Source: Azotobacter paspali (GTDB taxonomy: Bacteria > Pseudomonadota > Gammaproteobacteria > Pseudomonadales > Pseudomonadaceae). From it: a DNA stretch of 64,000 nucleotides. The notes beneath the pieces were generated by a model. The model worked only from the letters and a program-made list of their open reading frames with translations. It ran no database searches and was not told the origin of the DNA. The DNA lies in NCBI RefSeq assembly GCF_042434745.1, contig NZ_JBHLSS010000042.1. One strand, 5' to 3'. Made by a program: the position numbers and the translations under genes. Every line of letters starts with the position of its first letter. Positions within the stretch are counted from its first letter, which is position 1. Shown piece after piece: positions 34,898 through 47,895 of this stretch.

Positions 34898-35875
34898 ATG
34901 AAAATCCGCGATCTCGATCTCAGCCAGAACCCGCTCAATGCGGAGCATCAGGCGCTGGGATTGCCCCCCGTAGAAGACATCGTCTCCCACCCGGACAACC
35001 ATCCCGTCCTGCGCGCCGCCATGTGGGCAGCCGTGCTGATCCTCGCAGGATTACTGCTATTGCTTTCCTGGCGCCTGTTCTTCGGCGACAACGGCGGCAG
35101 CACAGGACTGCAGATCATCGAGCGGACCCTGGCCAGCCAGGCCTTCTGGAATGCCGTCGCCGTCGGTTTCTTCGCGCAGATGATCGATGGCGCGTTGGGC
35201 ATGGCCTACGGTGTCACGGCCACCACTTTCCTGCTCGGCGCCGGCGCCTCGCCGGCCGCGGCCAGTGCCAGCGTGCACATCGCCGAGGTGTTCACCACCG
35301 GGCTGTCCGGTATCGCCCACGTCAAGCTGGGCAACGTCGACAAGTCGCTGTTCCTGCGCCTGCTGCTGCCGGGAATCGTCGGCGCGGTACTCGGCGCCGT
35401 ACTGATTACCCAGTTCGACGGCAAGGCACTCAAGCCCTTCATTTCCACGTACCTGCTACTGATGGGCCTGTACATCCTGGGCAAGGCGTATCGCCACGTG
35501 GCCCAGCGCAAGGAGCCAAGGCATGTGGCCAAGCTGGCCCTGTTCGGCGGATTCGTCGATGCCGCCGGCGGCGGCGGCTGGGGACCGGTGGTCACCAGCA
35601 GCCTGCTCGGCTCCGGTAGCGACCCGCGCACCACGATCGGCTCGGTTAATTTCGCCGAGTTCTTTCTGACCCTTTCCAGCGCCGCGTCGTTCATCCTGCT
35701 AGCCGGACAGCCGGATACCTGGAAGCTGGTCGCCGGCCTGGTGTTCGGCGGTCTGTTCGCCTCCCCGTTCGCCGCCCTGCTGTGCAAGAAACTGTCGGCC
35801 AGGACCCTGCTGACTATCGTCGGCTGCCTGATCACATTGATCAGCGCTTACAACATCTATACCGGACTGGCCTGA
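34898..35875 (+). CDS. TSUP-family sulfite/organosulfonate exporter-like protein
   Basis: A 325-residue membrane protein of the TauE/SafE family. After a cytoplasmic head of about 45 residues come about eight helices. The two family repeats are visible: DGALGMAYGVTATTFLLGAGASPAAASASVH-like (first copy, GMAYG plus ASP) and FGGFVDAAGGGGWGPVVTSSLLGSGSDPRTTIGSVN-like (second copy, DAAGGGGWGP). Members move sulfite, sulfoacetate or related anions; the substrate is not assignable. The ATG at 34898 is chosen because the first residues MKIRDLDLSQNPLN look like a true start; a TTG at 34862 is not supported. Confidence 0.88.
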   Translation: MKIRDLDLSQNPLNAEHQALGLPPVEDIVSHPDNHPVLRAAMWAAVLILAGLLLLLSWRLFFGDNGGSTGLQIIERTLASQAFWNAVAVGFFAQMIDGALGMAYGVTATTFLLGAGASPAAASASVHIAEVFTTGLSGIAHVKLGNVDKSLFLRLLLPGIVGAVLGAVLITQFDGKALKPFISTYLLLMGLYILGKAYRHVAQRKEPRHVAKLALFGGFVDAAGGGGWGPVVTSSLLGSGSDPRTTIGSVNFAEFFLTLSSAASFILLAGQPDTWKLVAGLVFGGLFASPFAALLCKKLSARTLLTIVGCLITLISAYNIYTGLA

Positions 35876-36001
35876 ACCAAGGCCTCGAAGGCTCGTCGCC
35901 GAGCCCGCCGCGAGCGGCCGGCAAGGGCGAGCCGGCACGGACGCTTGATTTCCCTGCGCGCACCTCCAGATAGGAAACGGACAGCCCTCGTGGAGCCCGC
36001 C

Positions 36002-36436
36002 ATGACCGACGCCCTGCTGATCCCCTGCCCGCACTGCCACAGCCTCAACCGCCTCCCCGCCGCGCGCCTGGGCGAGGCGCCGCGCTGCGGGCGCTGCAAG
36101 AGCCCCGTGCTGCCCGGCAAGCCCTTCGCCGTCGACGCCGCCGGTTTCGCCGCCCAGCTCAAGGGCGACCTGCCATTGCTGCTGGACGTCTGGGCCGACT
36201 GGTGCGGGCCGTGCAAGGCCTTCGCGCCGGTCTTCGACCAGGCCGCTCGGGAACTGGCCCAGCAGGTGCGTCTGGCCAAGCTGAACAGCGAGGCCGAAGC
36301 GCCGCTGGCCGGGCAGTTGGGCATCCGCTCGATTCCCACCCTGATCCTGTTCAGGGCCGGTCGCGAAGTGGCCCGCCAGAGCGGTGCCCTGCCGCTACCG
36401 CAACTGCTCGCCTGGTTGCGCCAGCAGGGTGTCTGA
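36002..36436 (+). CDS. trxC: Thioredoxin 2, TrxC
   Basis: A 144-residue thioredoxin with an N-terminal zinc domain: CPHC (C9, C12) and CGRC (C29, C32), then the thioredoxin fold with the active site WCGPC (C68, C71). The zinc pairs are diagnostic for TrxC, which reduces oxidised proteins during peroxide stress. Family start and length agree; the ATG at 36002 is preceded by GGAG. It is separated from the Usp gene downstream by 108 bases, same strand. Confidence 0.95.
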   Translation: MTDALLIPCPHCHSLNRLPAARLGEAPRCGRCKSPVLPGKPFAVDAAGFAAQLKGDLPLLLDVWADWCGPCKAFAPVFDQAARELAQQVRLAKLNSEAEAPLAGQLGIRSIPTLILFRAGREVARQSGALPLPQLLAWLRQQGV

Positions 36437-36544
36437 AGCGCAGCTGGCGCCACATCACGGCGACAGCGGGCTTGCCGCAGGTCAAGGCTACACCCCTGGC
36501 TTGCCGCCAGACTGAGGCTCTTTCGCGGAAGGAGGAAGAGCGCC

Positions 36545-37360
36545 ATGGCCAAGCATATTCTGATCGCCCACGATCTCAGCCCGGAAGGCGATATCGCCTT
36601 GCATCGCGCCATTCAGCTCGCCGCCCAGTCGCAGGCACGCCTGACCCTGCTGCACGTGGCCGCCAACCAGCTCTCGCCGGCGCTGCTCGCCCGGCTGCGC
36701 AGCACCGAGGAGCAAACCCTGGCCAACCATCTGCAGGGCCGGCCGGCCCTCGACGTTCAACTGCGCCTGGAGGTGGGGCCCCATCCCGCCGAACTTATCC
36801 TGCAATACATCAGTCTCGGCAACTGCGACCTGCTGGTGCTCGGCAGCCATCACCGGCAGCCGGCGCAGGGCTTCGCCGGCAGCGTGCGGGAACGCGTCCT
36901 GCAAGCCAGCCCGGTTCCCGCGCTGATCGCCATCGATCCGGCCGATACGACCTACGAGCGCGCCCTCGCCGCCATCGACTTCTCCCCCTGTGCCAGCCGC
37001 GCCCTGCGCGCGGCCTGGCAACTGCTGCCGCCCGGCGCGCAGTTCAGGGCCCTGCACGTACAGGAGGTCGCCGCTATCCATGCCACCGACAATCTGGACG
37101 AGCAGGCTTTCCAGCAGTCGCTCTTCGAGCGCTTCATCGGTGCCGAATTCACTGCCCTACCGCCGCGCGTCGTGCAGTTCAGTTACGACTTCCAGAGCGG
37201 CGAGCGGCAGACCTGTCTGGACGCCGCGATCGCCAGCCAGCGCACGCAACTGCTCGCCCTCGGCAGGCACAGCCGCGATGACCTGAGCGAGCGGCTGCTC
37301 GGCAGCCTGACCCGCTACTACCTGGACAACCCGCCCTGCGATTTGCTGGTGATGCGTTAG
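36545..37360 (+). CDS. Tandem-domain universal stress protein
   Basis: A 271-residue protein with two Usp folds (residues 3-135 and 140-271). The first domain ends in LVLGSHHRQPAQGFAGS and the second in ALGRHSRDDLSERLLGSLTRYYL, variants of the G-x2-G-x9-G-S/T nucleotide signature; in the second, the first glycine is replaced, so ATP binding there is doubtful. Strong GGAAGGAGGA-like ribosome-binding site before the ATG. It is the second Usp of the window; its stop abuts that of the ParA-like gene. Confidence 0.88.
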   Translation: MAKHILIAHDLSPEGDIALHRAIQLAAQSQARLTLLHVAANQLSPALLARLRSTEEQTLANHLQGRPALDVQLRLEVGPHPAELILQYISLGNCDLLVLGSHHRQPAQGFAGSVRERVLQASPVPALIAIDPADTTYERALAAIDFSPCASRALRAAWQLLPPGAQFRALHVQEVAAIHATDNLDEQAFQQSLFERFIGAEFTALPPRVVQFSYDFQSGERQTCLDAAIASQRTQLLALGRHSRDDLSERLLGSLTRYYLDNPPCDLLVMR

Positions 37361-38131
37361 TCAGTCGGCCGACTCCAGCAGGTCGTGCAGCGCGACGAAC
37401 TGGCGAGTCAGCCTGTGCTTCGGCTCGAGATGGATCAGCGGCCTGCAGGCCTGGTGCGACTCGCGCATCTTCACCGAGCTGCCGAGGTACACCGGCAGCA
37501 CCGGCAGCGACTCGGCGATCAGTTCGTCGAGCATGCGCTGCGGCAGCACGGCCTGGGGCAGGAACTGATTGACCACTATGCCCTCGACCCTCAGGTGCTC
37601 GTTGTGGTCCTCGCGCAGTTCGTCGATCTCGGCGAGCAGAGCATACAGCGCCTGGCGCGAGAAGCTGTCGCAGTCGAAAGGAATCAGCACACGATCGGCG
37701 GCGATCAGTGCGGAAACCGTATAGAAATTCAACGCCGGCGGCGTATCCAGGTAAATCCGCTCGTAATCCTCGCCCAGCTCGTCGAGCAGCCTGCGCAGCC
37801 GGGTGATTTTGTGCTTGGCCTCCAGCTTGTGCTGCAGGTCGGCCAGCTCGGCCGAGGCGGTGACCAGATCGAGGTTGGCGAAAGGCGTTTCGATCACCTT
37901 GACCTTCGGCCGCTTGCCCACTCCATCGGTGAGCACCTGCTTGAAGAAGTCGGCGATCCCCAGCGGGATGTCCTCGCCGCAGAAACCACTGAGATAGTGG
38001 GTGGAGTTGGCCTGGCTGTCGAGATCGACCAGCAGGGTGCGATAGCCCTCCGCCGCGCTCACCGCTGCCAGATTGCAAGCGATGCTCGACTTGCCGACCC
38101 CACCCTTCTGATTGAACACCACACGCCGCAT
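37361..38131 (-). CDS. ParA-family ATPase
   Basis: A 256-residue deviant Walker ATPase. The N-terminus MRRVVFNQKGGVGKSSIACNL contains the KGGVGKS Walker A' motif (residues 9-15), then LLVDLDSQANSTHYL and the ERIYLDTPPALNFYT Walker B-type segment. Members move plasmids, chromosomes, chemoreceptors or carboxysomes. There is no parB-like gene beside it, so its cargo is unknown; the neighbour on the same strand upstream is a LysR gene. The ATG at 38131 is supported by the motif position; the longer frame is not. Confidence 0.9.
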   Translation of the reverse strand: MRRVVFNQKGGVGKSSIACNLAAVSAAEGYRTLLVDLDSQANSTHYLSGFCGEDIPLGIADFFKQVLTDGVGKRPKVKVIETPFANLDLVTASAELADLQHKLEAKHKITRLRRLLDELGEDYERIYLDTPPALNFYTVSALIAADRVLIPFDCDSFSRQALYALLAEIDELREDHNEHLRVEGIVVNQFLPQAVLPQRMLDELIAESLPVLPVYLGSSVKMRESHQACRPLIHLEPKHRLTRQFVALHDLLESAD

Positions 38132-38203
38132 GCCATCGCCTCCTTCCGCCGATCTACCGAAGATTCCGCAAGCATTTAACCCCATTTCCGCCGGCGCGTG
38201 CGC

Positions 38204-39130
38204 TTATCCCTTGGTAATCGCCTGCGGCGGCTGCGCCTCGCGCGCCTCCCGTTCGAGCAACTCGGCGAAGCGCCGCACCAGCGGCGAGCTCTCGTCGCGC
38301 CGACGCACCAGCCAAACCGCGGTGCTAGCGCCCGGATCGAGCAGGATGCGGTAGACCACACCATCAACGCGCATGCGACTGAACGAGGCCGGCAGCACGG
38401 TGACGCCCAGGCCGGTGGCGACCAGGCCGATCAGGGTCATAGCCTCGCTGGCCTCCTGCACGATACGCGGGATGAAGCCGGCGGCCCGGGCCAGACCGAG
38501 CAACTGGTCGTAGAGCCCGGTGCCAAAACTACGCGGAAAAAACACGAAGGGTTCTTCGCCCAGCTCCGCCAGATGCACGCCGTCGGCGCGGCCGCCGGCC
38601 AGCGGATGCCCGACCGGCAGGACCACCACCAGCGGCTCGGCGAACAGCTCCAGGGCTACCAGTTCCGCCGGCAGGGGAAATAGCGGGCGCAGCACCCCGA
38701 CCTGCAGCCGTCTTTCGTGGATCGCCTCGGCGACTCCGCGGCTGCTCAGCTCGCGCAGGTCCAGATGCACCTCCGGGCAAGCCTGGCGGAAGGCGCGGAT
38801 CGCCCGTGGAATGCTAGAGGTGAAGGACGCCGAGCAAGTGAAGCCGACCTTCAACTCGCCCAGTTCGCCACGCTGGGCGCGCCGGGCCACGGCGACCGCC
38901 TGCTCCAGTTGGGCCAGCACCTGACGCGCCTCGGGTAGGAACAGCCGGCCGACTTCGCTAAGCACGACTCGACGATTGGTGCGCTCGAACAGGCGCACGC
39001 CAAGTTCCTCTTCTAGCGCCTGGATCTGCTGGCTCAGCGGCGGCTGGGAAATCCCCAGTTGCTCGGCGGCGCGGCCGAAGTGCAACTCCTCGGCGACGGC
39101 GATGAAATAGCGCAGATGACGCAGTTCCAT
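38204..39130 (-). CDS. LysR-family transcriptional regulator (BenM/CatM-like architecture)
   Basis: A 308-residue regulator. N-terminal helix-turn-helix MELRHLRYFIAVAEELHFGR followed by AAEQLGISQPPLSQQIQALE; the C-terminal effector domain has the TCSASFTSSIPRAIRAFR opening strand. It is divergent from an MFS transporter, whose expression it probably controls. The inducing compound is not readable. The 130-base intergenic region holds an ATAT-N11-ATAT site at 39176-39194. Confidence 0.92.
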   Translation of the reverse strand: MELRHLRYFIAVAEELHFGRAAEQLGISQPPLSQQIQALEEELGVRLFERTNRRVVLSEVGRLFLPEARQVLAQLEQAVAVARRAQRGELGELKVGFTCSASFTSSIPRAIRAFRQACPEVHLDLRELSSRGVAEAIHERRLQVGVLRPLFPLPAELVALELFAEPLVVVLPVGHPLAGGRADGVHLAELGEEPFVFFPRSFGTGLYDQLLGLARAAGFIPRIVQEASEAMTLIGLVATGLGVTVLPASFSRMRVDGVVYRILLDPGASTAVWLVRRRDESSPLVRRFAELLEREAREAQPPQAITKG

Positions 39131-39175
39131 GACAGCCCCATTGATTCGCGGAACATATCAAACCAGTCGAATAAT

Positions 39176-39194
39176 ATATTGGAACCGAAGATAT
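39176..39194. promoter_or_regulatory. Candidate LysR-type operator between the divergent LysR and MFS genes
   Basis: ATAT-N11-ATAT (39176-39194) is a T-N11-A-type palindrome of the kind LysR proteins bind, about 45 bases upstream of the LysR start and 66 bases before the MFS start. Flanking AT-rich bases 39164-39180 may hold promoter elements. Confidence 0.45.
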
Positions 39195-39260
39195 CGCCTC
39201 CCCTATGCTGGTTGGCATCCCATCGACCACCAGTCGATGAGCGCCCGTACCGAGGTCGAG

Positions 39261-40502
39261 ATGAATAGCCTTGCCGCCCAACCCGCGCCCGCCAGCGCCG
39301 CAACCGCTCCCCGGATCGAAAAGGGCACGACGCAATTCCGCCGTACCTGCTGGGCGTTGTTCGCCGCCGGCTTCGCCAGCTTCGCCCTGCTCTACTGCGT
39401 GCAGCCGATGATGCCGGCATTCTCCACAGCCTTCGCCTTGAACGCGGCGCAGAGCAGCCTGGCGTTGTCGATCTCGACCATCGCCCTGGCCATAGGCCTG
39501 CTGATCACCGGTTCGCTGTCGGACGCCATTGGCCGCAAGCCGGTGATGGTCACTGCGCTGTGTGCGGCGGCGCTGCTCACCCTGCTCAGCTCGCTGGTAC
39601 CCGGCTGGCATGCCTTTCTGCTGCTTCGTGCGCTGCTCGGCCTGGTCCTGAGCGGCCAGGTGGCGGTGGCGATGTCCTATCTCAGCGAAGAGGTAGATCC
39701 GCGCCATCTGGGCCTGGCCATGGGCCTGTACATCTCCGGCAACTCCCTGGGTGGCATGGGCGGTCGGCTGATCGGCGGCGTACTGCTGGACTTCTTCTCC
39801 TGGCAGACGGCGCTGGCCGCCCTCGGCCTTCTGGCGCTGCTCGCGGCATTGACGTTCTGGCGTCTGCTGCCGGATTCGCGGTACTTCCAGGCAACTCCAC
39901 TGAGCTTCGCCAACCTGGCCCACGGCCTGCGCCTGCACTTTTCCGACCGAGGCTTGCCCTGGCTGTTCCTTGAAGCCTTCCTGCTGGTCGGCAGCTTCGC
40001 CGCCTTGTTCAACTACATGAGCTTCCGCCTGCTCGAACCGCCCTACGGACTGAGTATGAGCCTGGTCGGCCTGCTTTCGGTCGTCTACCTGTCGGGCACC
40101 TACAGTTCGACCCAGGCCGGCGCGCTGGCCGATCGCCTGGGTCGGCACCGGGTGTTCTGGCCGACGATCCTGCTGATGCTCGGCGGCGTTCTGCTAACCC
40201 TGTGCACGCCGCTGGGGCTAGTGCTCGCCGGCATGCTGCTGTTCGCCTTCGGTTTCTTCGCCGCCCACTCGCTGGCCAGCAGTTGGGTCGGCCGCCGCGC
40301 CCTGCAGGCCCGCGGCCAGGCTTCATCGCTGTACCTGTTCAGCTTCTACGCCGGCTCCAGCGTGGCCGGCACGGTGGGCGGCCTCTTCTGGCAGCACGGC
40401 GGCTGGACCGGCGTCAGCCTGTTCATCGCCGCCCTGCTCGGCCTCGCCCTGCTCGTGGCCCTGCGCCTGTCGTACCTGCCGCCGAAGCAGGCACTGGCCT
40501 GA
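39261..40502 (+). CDS. MFS transporter (YnfM/arabinose-efflux type)
   Basis: A 413-residue major facilitator with about 12 helices, the loop motif GSLSDAIGRKPVM (about residues 82-94, the MFS A-motif) and a second-half TQAGALADRLGRHRV. The N-terminal 35 residues are cytoplasmic. It belongs by look to the YnfM-type drug/sugar efflux group and is controlled, probably, by the divergent LysR gene. The ATG at 39261 is chosen for its ribosome-binding site GAGGTCGAG; an in-frame upstream start at 39129 is inside the regulator's promoter region. Confidence 0.88.
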   Translation: MNSLAAQPAPASAATAPRIEKGTTQFRRTCWALFAAGFASFALLYCVQPMMPAFSTAFALNAAQSSLALSISTIALAIGLLITGSLSDAIGRKPVMVTALCAAALLTLLSSLVPGWHAFLLLRALLGLVLSGQVAVAMSYLSEEVDPRHLGLAMGLYISGNSLGGMGGRLIGGVLLDFFSWQTALAALGLLALLAALTFWRLLPDSRYFQATPLSFANLAHGLRLHFSDRGLPWLFLEAFLLVGSFAALFNYMSFRLLEPPYGLSMSLVGLLSVVYLSGTYSSTQAGALADRLGRHRVFWPTILLMLGGVLLTLCTPLGLVLAGMLLFAFGFFAAHSLASSWVGRRALQARGQASSLYLFSFYAGSSVAGTVGGLFWQHGGWTGVSLFIAALLGLALLVALRLSYLPPKQALA

Positions 40503-40513
40503 ATCTGCGAAAC

Positions 40514-40537
40514 GCAAAAGCCCGATCGGGCTTTTGC
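40514..40537. terminator. Bidirectional terminator between the MFS gene and hemE
   Basis: A perfect 24-base palindrome made of GCAAAAGCCCGA and TCGGGCTTTTGC; reading either way, the stem ends in TTTT. It serves both converging genes. Confidence 0.9.
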
Positions 40538-40554
40538 ATTGTGCGCGCGGACCT

Positions 40555-41622
40555 TCAGCAATGGTATTGCGCCGACAGTTCGTGCACCGCCTCGAAAAAG
40601 GCGCCGGCATGGGCCGGATCGACCTCGGGGGTGATGCCATGGCCGAGGTTGAATACATGCCCGGAGCCTGCGCCGTAGCGGGCGAGGATGCGCGCCACCT
40701 CGGCGCGGATCGCCGCCGGGTTGGCGTAGAGGACACTCGGGTCCATATTGCCCTGCAGAGCCACCTTGTCGCCGACCTGGGTACGGGCATCGCCGATATC
40801 GCAGGTCCAGTCCAGCCCCAAAGCTTCGGCGCCGCTCCCAGCCATGGCCTCCAGCCACAGGCCGCCGCCCTTGGTGAAAAGGATCACCGGCACGCGCCGG
40901 CCTTCGTGCTCACGGATCAGACCGTCGACGATCCTCTTCATGTAGGCCAGGGAAAACTCCTGATAGGCCGCCGACGACAGGCTGCCGCCCCAGGAGTCGA
41001 AGATCTGCACCGCCTGGGCGCCGGCCAGGATCTGCCCGTTGAGGTAGGCGGTGACCGCCCGGGCCAGCTTGTCGAGCAGGGCGTGCATGGCCTGCGGATT
41101 GTCGTAGAGCATCGCCTTGGACTTGCGGAAGTCCTTGCTGGAGCCGCCTTCGACCATGTAGGTGGCCAGGGTCCAGGGACTGCCGGAGAAGCCGATCAGT
41201 GGCACACGGCCGTTCAGCTCGCGACGAATGGTGCGTACTGCCGCCATCACGTAGCCCAGGTCCCGCTCGGGATCGGGCACCGGCAGGGCCTCGATGTCCG
41301 CCGGGCTGGAAACCACCTTGCGAAAGCGCGGCCCCTCCCCGCTCTCGAAATACAGACCCAGCCCCATGGCGTCGGGAACGGTCAGGATGTCGGAGAAGAG
41401 GATCGCCGCATCCAGTTGCGGATAGCGGTCCAGCGGCTGCAGGGTCACCTCGCAGGCCAGCTCGGGATTCATGCACAAACTCATGAAATCGCCCGCCTTC
41501 GCCCGGGTCGCCCGGTATTCCGGCAGGTAGCGGCCGGCCTGGCGCATCATCCACACTGGAGTGACGTCGACGGGTTGCTTGAGCAGGGCGCAAAGAAAGC
41601 GGTCGTTCTTCAGGACGGTCAT
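40555..41622 (-). CDS. hemE: Uroporphyrinogen decarboxylase, HemE
   Basis: A 355-residue enzyme that decarboxylates the four acetate side chains of uroporphyrinogen III to give coproporphyrinogen III. The diagnostic PVWMMRQAGRYLPEY (residues 21-35) with the two arginines of the active site, and the second GFSGSPWTLATYM motif are present. The ATG at 41622 gives MTVLKNDRFLCALL, the usual start. It lies 101 bases downstream of gltD on the same strand, after a terminator, so it probably has its own promoter. Confidence 0.97.
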   Translation of the reverse strand: MTVLKNDRFLCALLKQPVDVTPVWMMRQAGRYLPEYRATRAKAGDFMSLCMNPELACEVTLQPLDRYPQLDAAILFSDILTVPDAMGLGLYFESGEGPRFRKVVSSPADIEALPVPDPERDLGYVMAAVRTIRRELNGRVPLIGFSGSPWTLATYMVEGGSSKDFRKSKAMLYDNPQAMHALLDKLARAVTAYLNGQILAGAQAVQIFDSWGGSLSSAAYQEFSLAYMKRIVDGLIREHEGRRVPVILFTKGGGLWLEAMAGSGAEALGLDWTCDIGDARTQVGDKVALQGNMDPSVLYANPAAIRAEVARILARYGAGSGHVFNLGHGITPEVDPAHAGAFFEAVHELSAQYHC

Positions 41623-41670
41623 GGCAGGGTTCCAGCGGGAGAATGCCGGACATTTTCGCAAAGCCCGACG

Positions 41671-41696
41671 CAAAAGGCACGGCGAGCGCCGTGCCT
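41671..41696 (-). terminator. Terminator of the gltBD operon
   Basis: A nine-base-pair stem AGGCACGGC/GCCGTGCCT with a four-base loop; on the minus strand it is followed by TTTTG and lies 28 bases after the gltD stop codon. Confidence 0.8.
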
Positions 41697-41723
41697 CCTG
41701 GCCGAGCGGGGCCTGCGGTCGTC

Positions 41724-43145
41724 TCAGAGGCCCAGATAGTCGAGGATGCCCTCGGCCGCCTGGCGGCCTTCATAGATCGCCGTGACCACCAGATCGGAGC
41801 CGCGCACCATGTCGCCGCCGGCGAAGACCTTCGGGTTGCTGGTCTGGTGCTTGAACGGGTTGTCGTGCAGCGGCGCGATCACCCGGCCCTGGCTGTCGGT
41901 CTTGATCTGCAGCGCCTCGAACCAGGGCGCCGGGCTCGGACGGAAGCCGAAGGCGATCACCACGGCATCGGCCGGGAGGATCTCCTCGGAACCGGGAATC
42001 GGCTCGGGACTGCGCCGGCCGCGGGCATCCGGCTCGCCGAGGCGGGTTTCCACCACCTTGACGCCTTCCACCCTGTCCTCGCCGACGATGGCGATAGGCT
42101 GGCGGTTGTAGAGGAACTTCACCCCCTCGTCCTTGGCGTTCTTCACTTCGCGGCGGGAGCCCGGCATATTCTCCTCATCGCGGCGGTAGGCGCACGTCAC
42201 GCTCTTGGCGCCCTGGCGGATCGAGGTGCGGTTGCAGTCCATGGCGGTGTCGCCGCCGCCCAGCACCACCACCTTCTTGCCTTTCATGTCGATGAAGTCT
42301 TCCGGGGACTTCTCGAAGCCGAGGTTGCGGTTGACGTTGGCGATCAGAAAATCCAGCGCGTCGTACACGCCCGGCAGGTCCTCGCCGGGGAAACCGCCCT
42401 TCATGTAGGTATAGGTACCCATGCCGAGGAACACCGCGTCGAATTCGTCGAGCAGCTGCTGCATGGTCACGTCCTTGCCCACCTCGGTGTTCAGGCGGAA
42501 CTCGACGCCCATGCCGGCGAACACCTCGCGGCGCCGGCTCATCACGCTCTTCTCCAGCTTGAACTCGGGAATGCCGAAGGTCAGCAGGCCACCGATTTCC
42601 GGGTTGCGATCGAACACCACCGGGGTCACGCCGTTACGCGCCAGGATATCGGCGCAACCGAGGCCGGCGGGACCGGCACCGACCACCGCGACGCGCTTGC
42701 CGGTCAGGGTGACCTTGGACATGTCGGGACGCCAGCCCATGGCGAAAGCAGTATCGGTGATGTACTTCTCCACCGAACCGATGGTCACCGCGCCGAAGCC
42801 GTCGTTCAGGGTGCAGGCGCCCTCGCAGAGACGGTCCTGCGGGCAAACCCGGCCGCAGACCTCCGGCAGGGTATTGGTCTGATGCGACAGCTCGGCAGCG
42901 GCCAGGATGTTGCCCTCGGACACCAGCTTCAGCCAATTCGGCACGAAGTTGTGCACCGGGCATTTCCACTCGCAGTAGGGGTTGCCGCAGCCAAGGCAGC
43001 GATGCGCCTGCTCCTGGGCCTGCTGCGGCTTGAACAGGTCGTAGATCTCGACGAATTCCTTCTTGCGCTGGCGCAGCAGCTTCTTCTTCGGATCCTTGCG
43101 CCCGACTTCGATGAACTGGAAATCGTTGTTCAGACGTTCAGTCAT
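41724..43145 (-). CDS. gltD: Glutamate synthase (NADPH) small subunit, GltD
   Basis: A 473-residue FAD-binding oxidoreductase that passes electrons from NADPH to GltB for conversion of glutamine and 2-oxoglutarate to two glutamates. The N-terminus has two [4Fe-4S] cysteine sets: C50, C53, C58, C62 and C97, C101, C107, C111. Then come the FAD motif VAVVGAGPAGLGCA and the NADPH motif VVVLGGGDTAMDC. The ATG at 43145 is the canonical start MTERLNNDFQF. It lies 109 bases after gltB in one operon. Confidence 0.97.
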   Translation of the reverse strand: MTERLNNDFQFIEVGRKDPKKKLLRQRKKEFVEIYDLFKPQQAQEQAHRCLGCGNPYCEWKCPVHNFVPNWLKLVSEGNILAAAELSHQTNTLPEVCGRVCPQDRLCEGACTLNDGFGAVTIGSVEKYITDTAFAMGWRPDMSKVTLTGKRVAVVGAGPAGLGCADILARNGVTPVVFDRNPEIGGLLTFGIPEFKLEKSVMSRRREVFAGMGVEFRLNTEVGKDVTMQQLLDEFDAVFLGMGTYTYMKGGFPGEDLPGVYDALDFLIANVNRNLGFEKSPEDFIDMKGKKVVVLGGGDTAMDCNRTSIRQGAKSVTCAYRRDEENMPGSRREVKNAKDEGVKFLYNRQPIAIVGEDRVEGVKVVETRLGEPDARGRRSPEPIPGSEEILPADAVVIAFGFRPSPAPWFEALQIKTDSQGRVIAPLHDNPFKHQTSNPKVFAGGDMVRGSDLVVTAIYEGRQAAEGILDYLGL

Positions 43146-43254
43146 TTCAAAACCTCTATCTATACAGCAGCGGCGAGCCCCCGGCTGCGGCTGCAAGACA
43201 CATCGGGATGGGCCGGAAGTCCCGCGCCCGGCGCGGGACCGCGGCCGAAGCTGC

Positions 43255-47697
<4,443 letters not shown>

Positions 47698-47790
47698 AGA
47701 CACTCTCACCGGGCAGATTCTTTGCTTTCAAAACGTGCTCGCCTGCGCGACCGGGACCATCCTCGACGTCGGACAGGCAAAAGGGCGACT

Positions 47791-47820
47791 ATTGTCGCAT
47801 ACCCCACCCACTCACTACAA
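47791..47820 (-). promoter_or_regulatory. Possible sigma-70 promoter of gltB
   Basis: On the minus strand TTGTAG (47820-47815) and GACAAT (47796-47791) are separated by 18 bases and lie about 95 bases before the gltB start. Weak match; not decisive. Confidence 0.35.
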
Positions 47821-47895
47821 ACGCCCAGGTCGTTTTCTCGTAGCAGGGTGTCGCGATCTTGAAAGATAAATCGAATCCGTCGTGTTAGAGCGATA

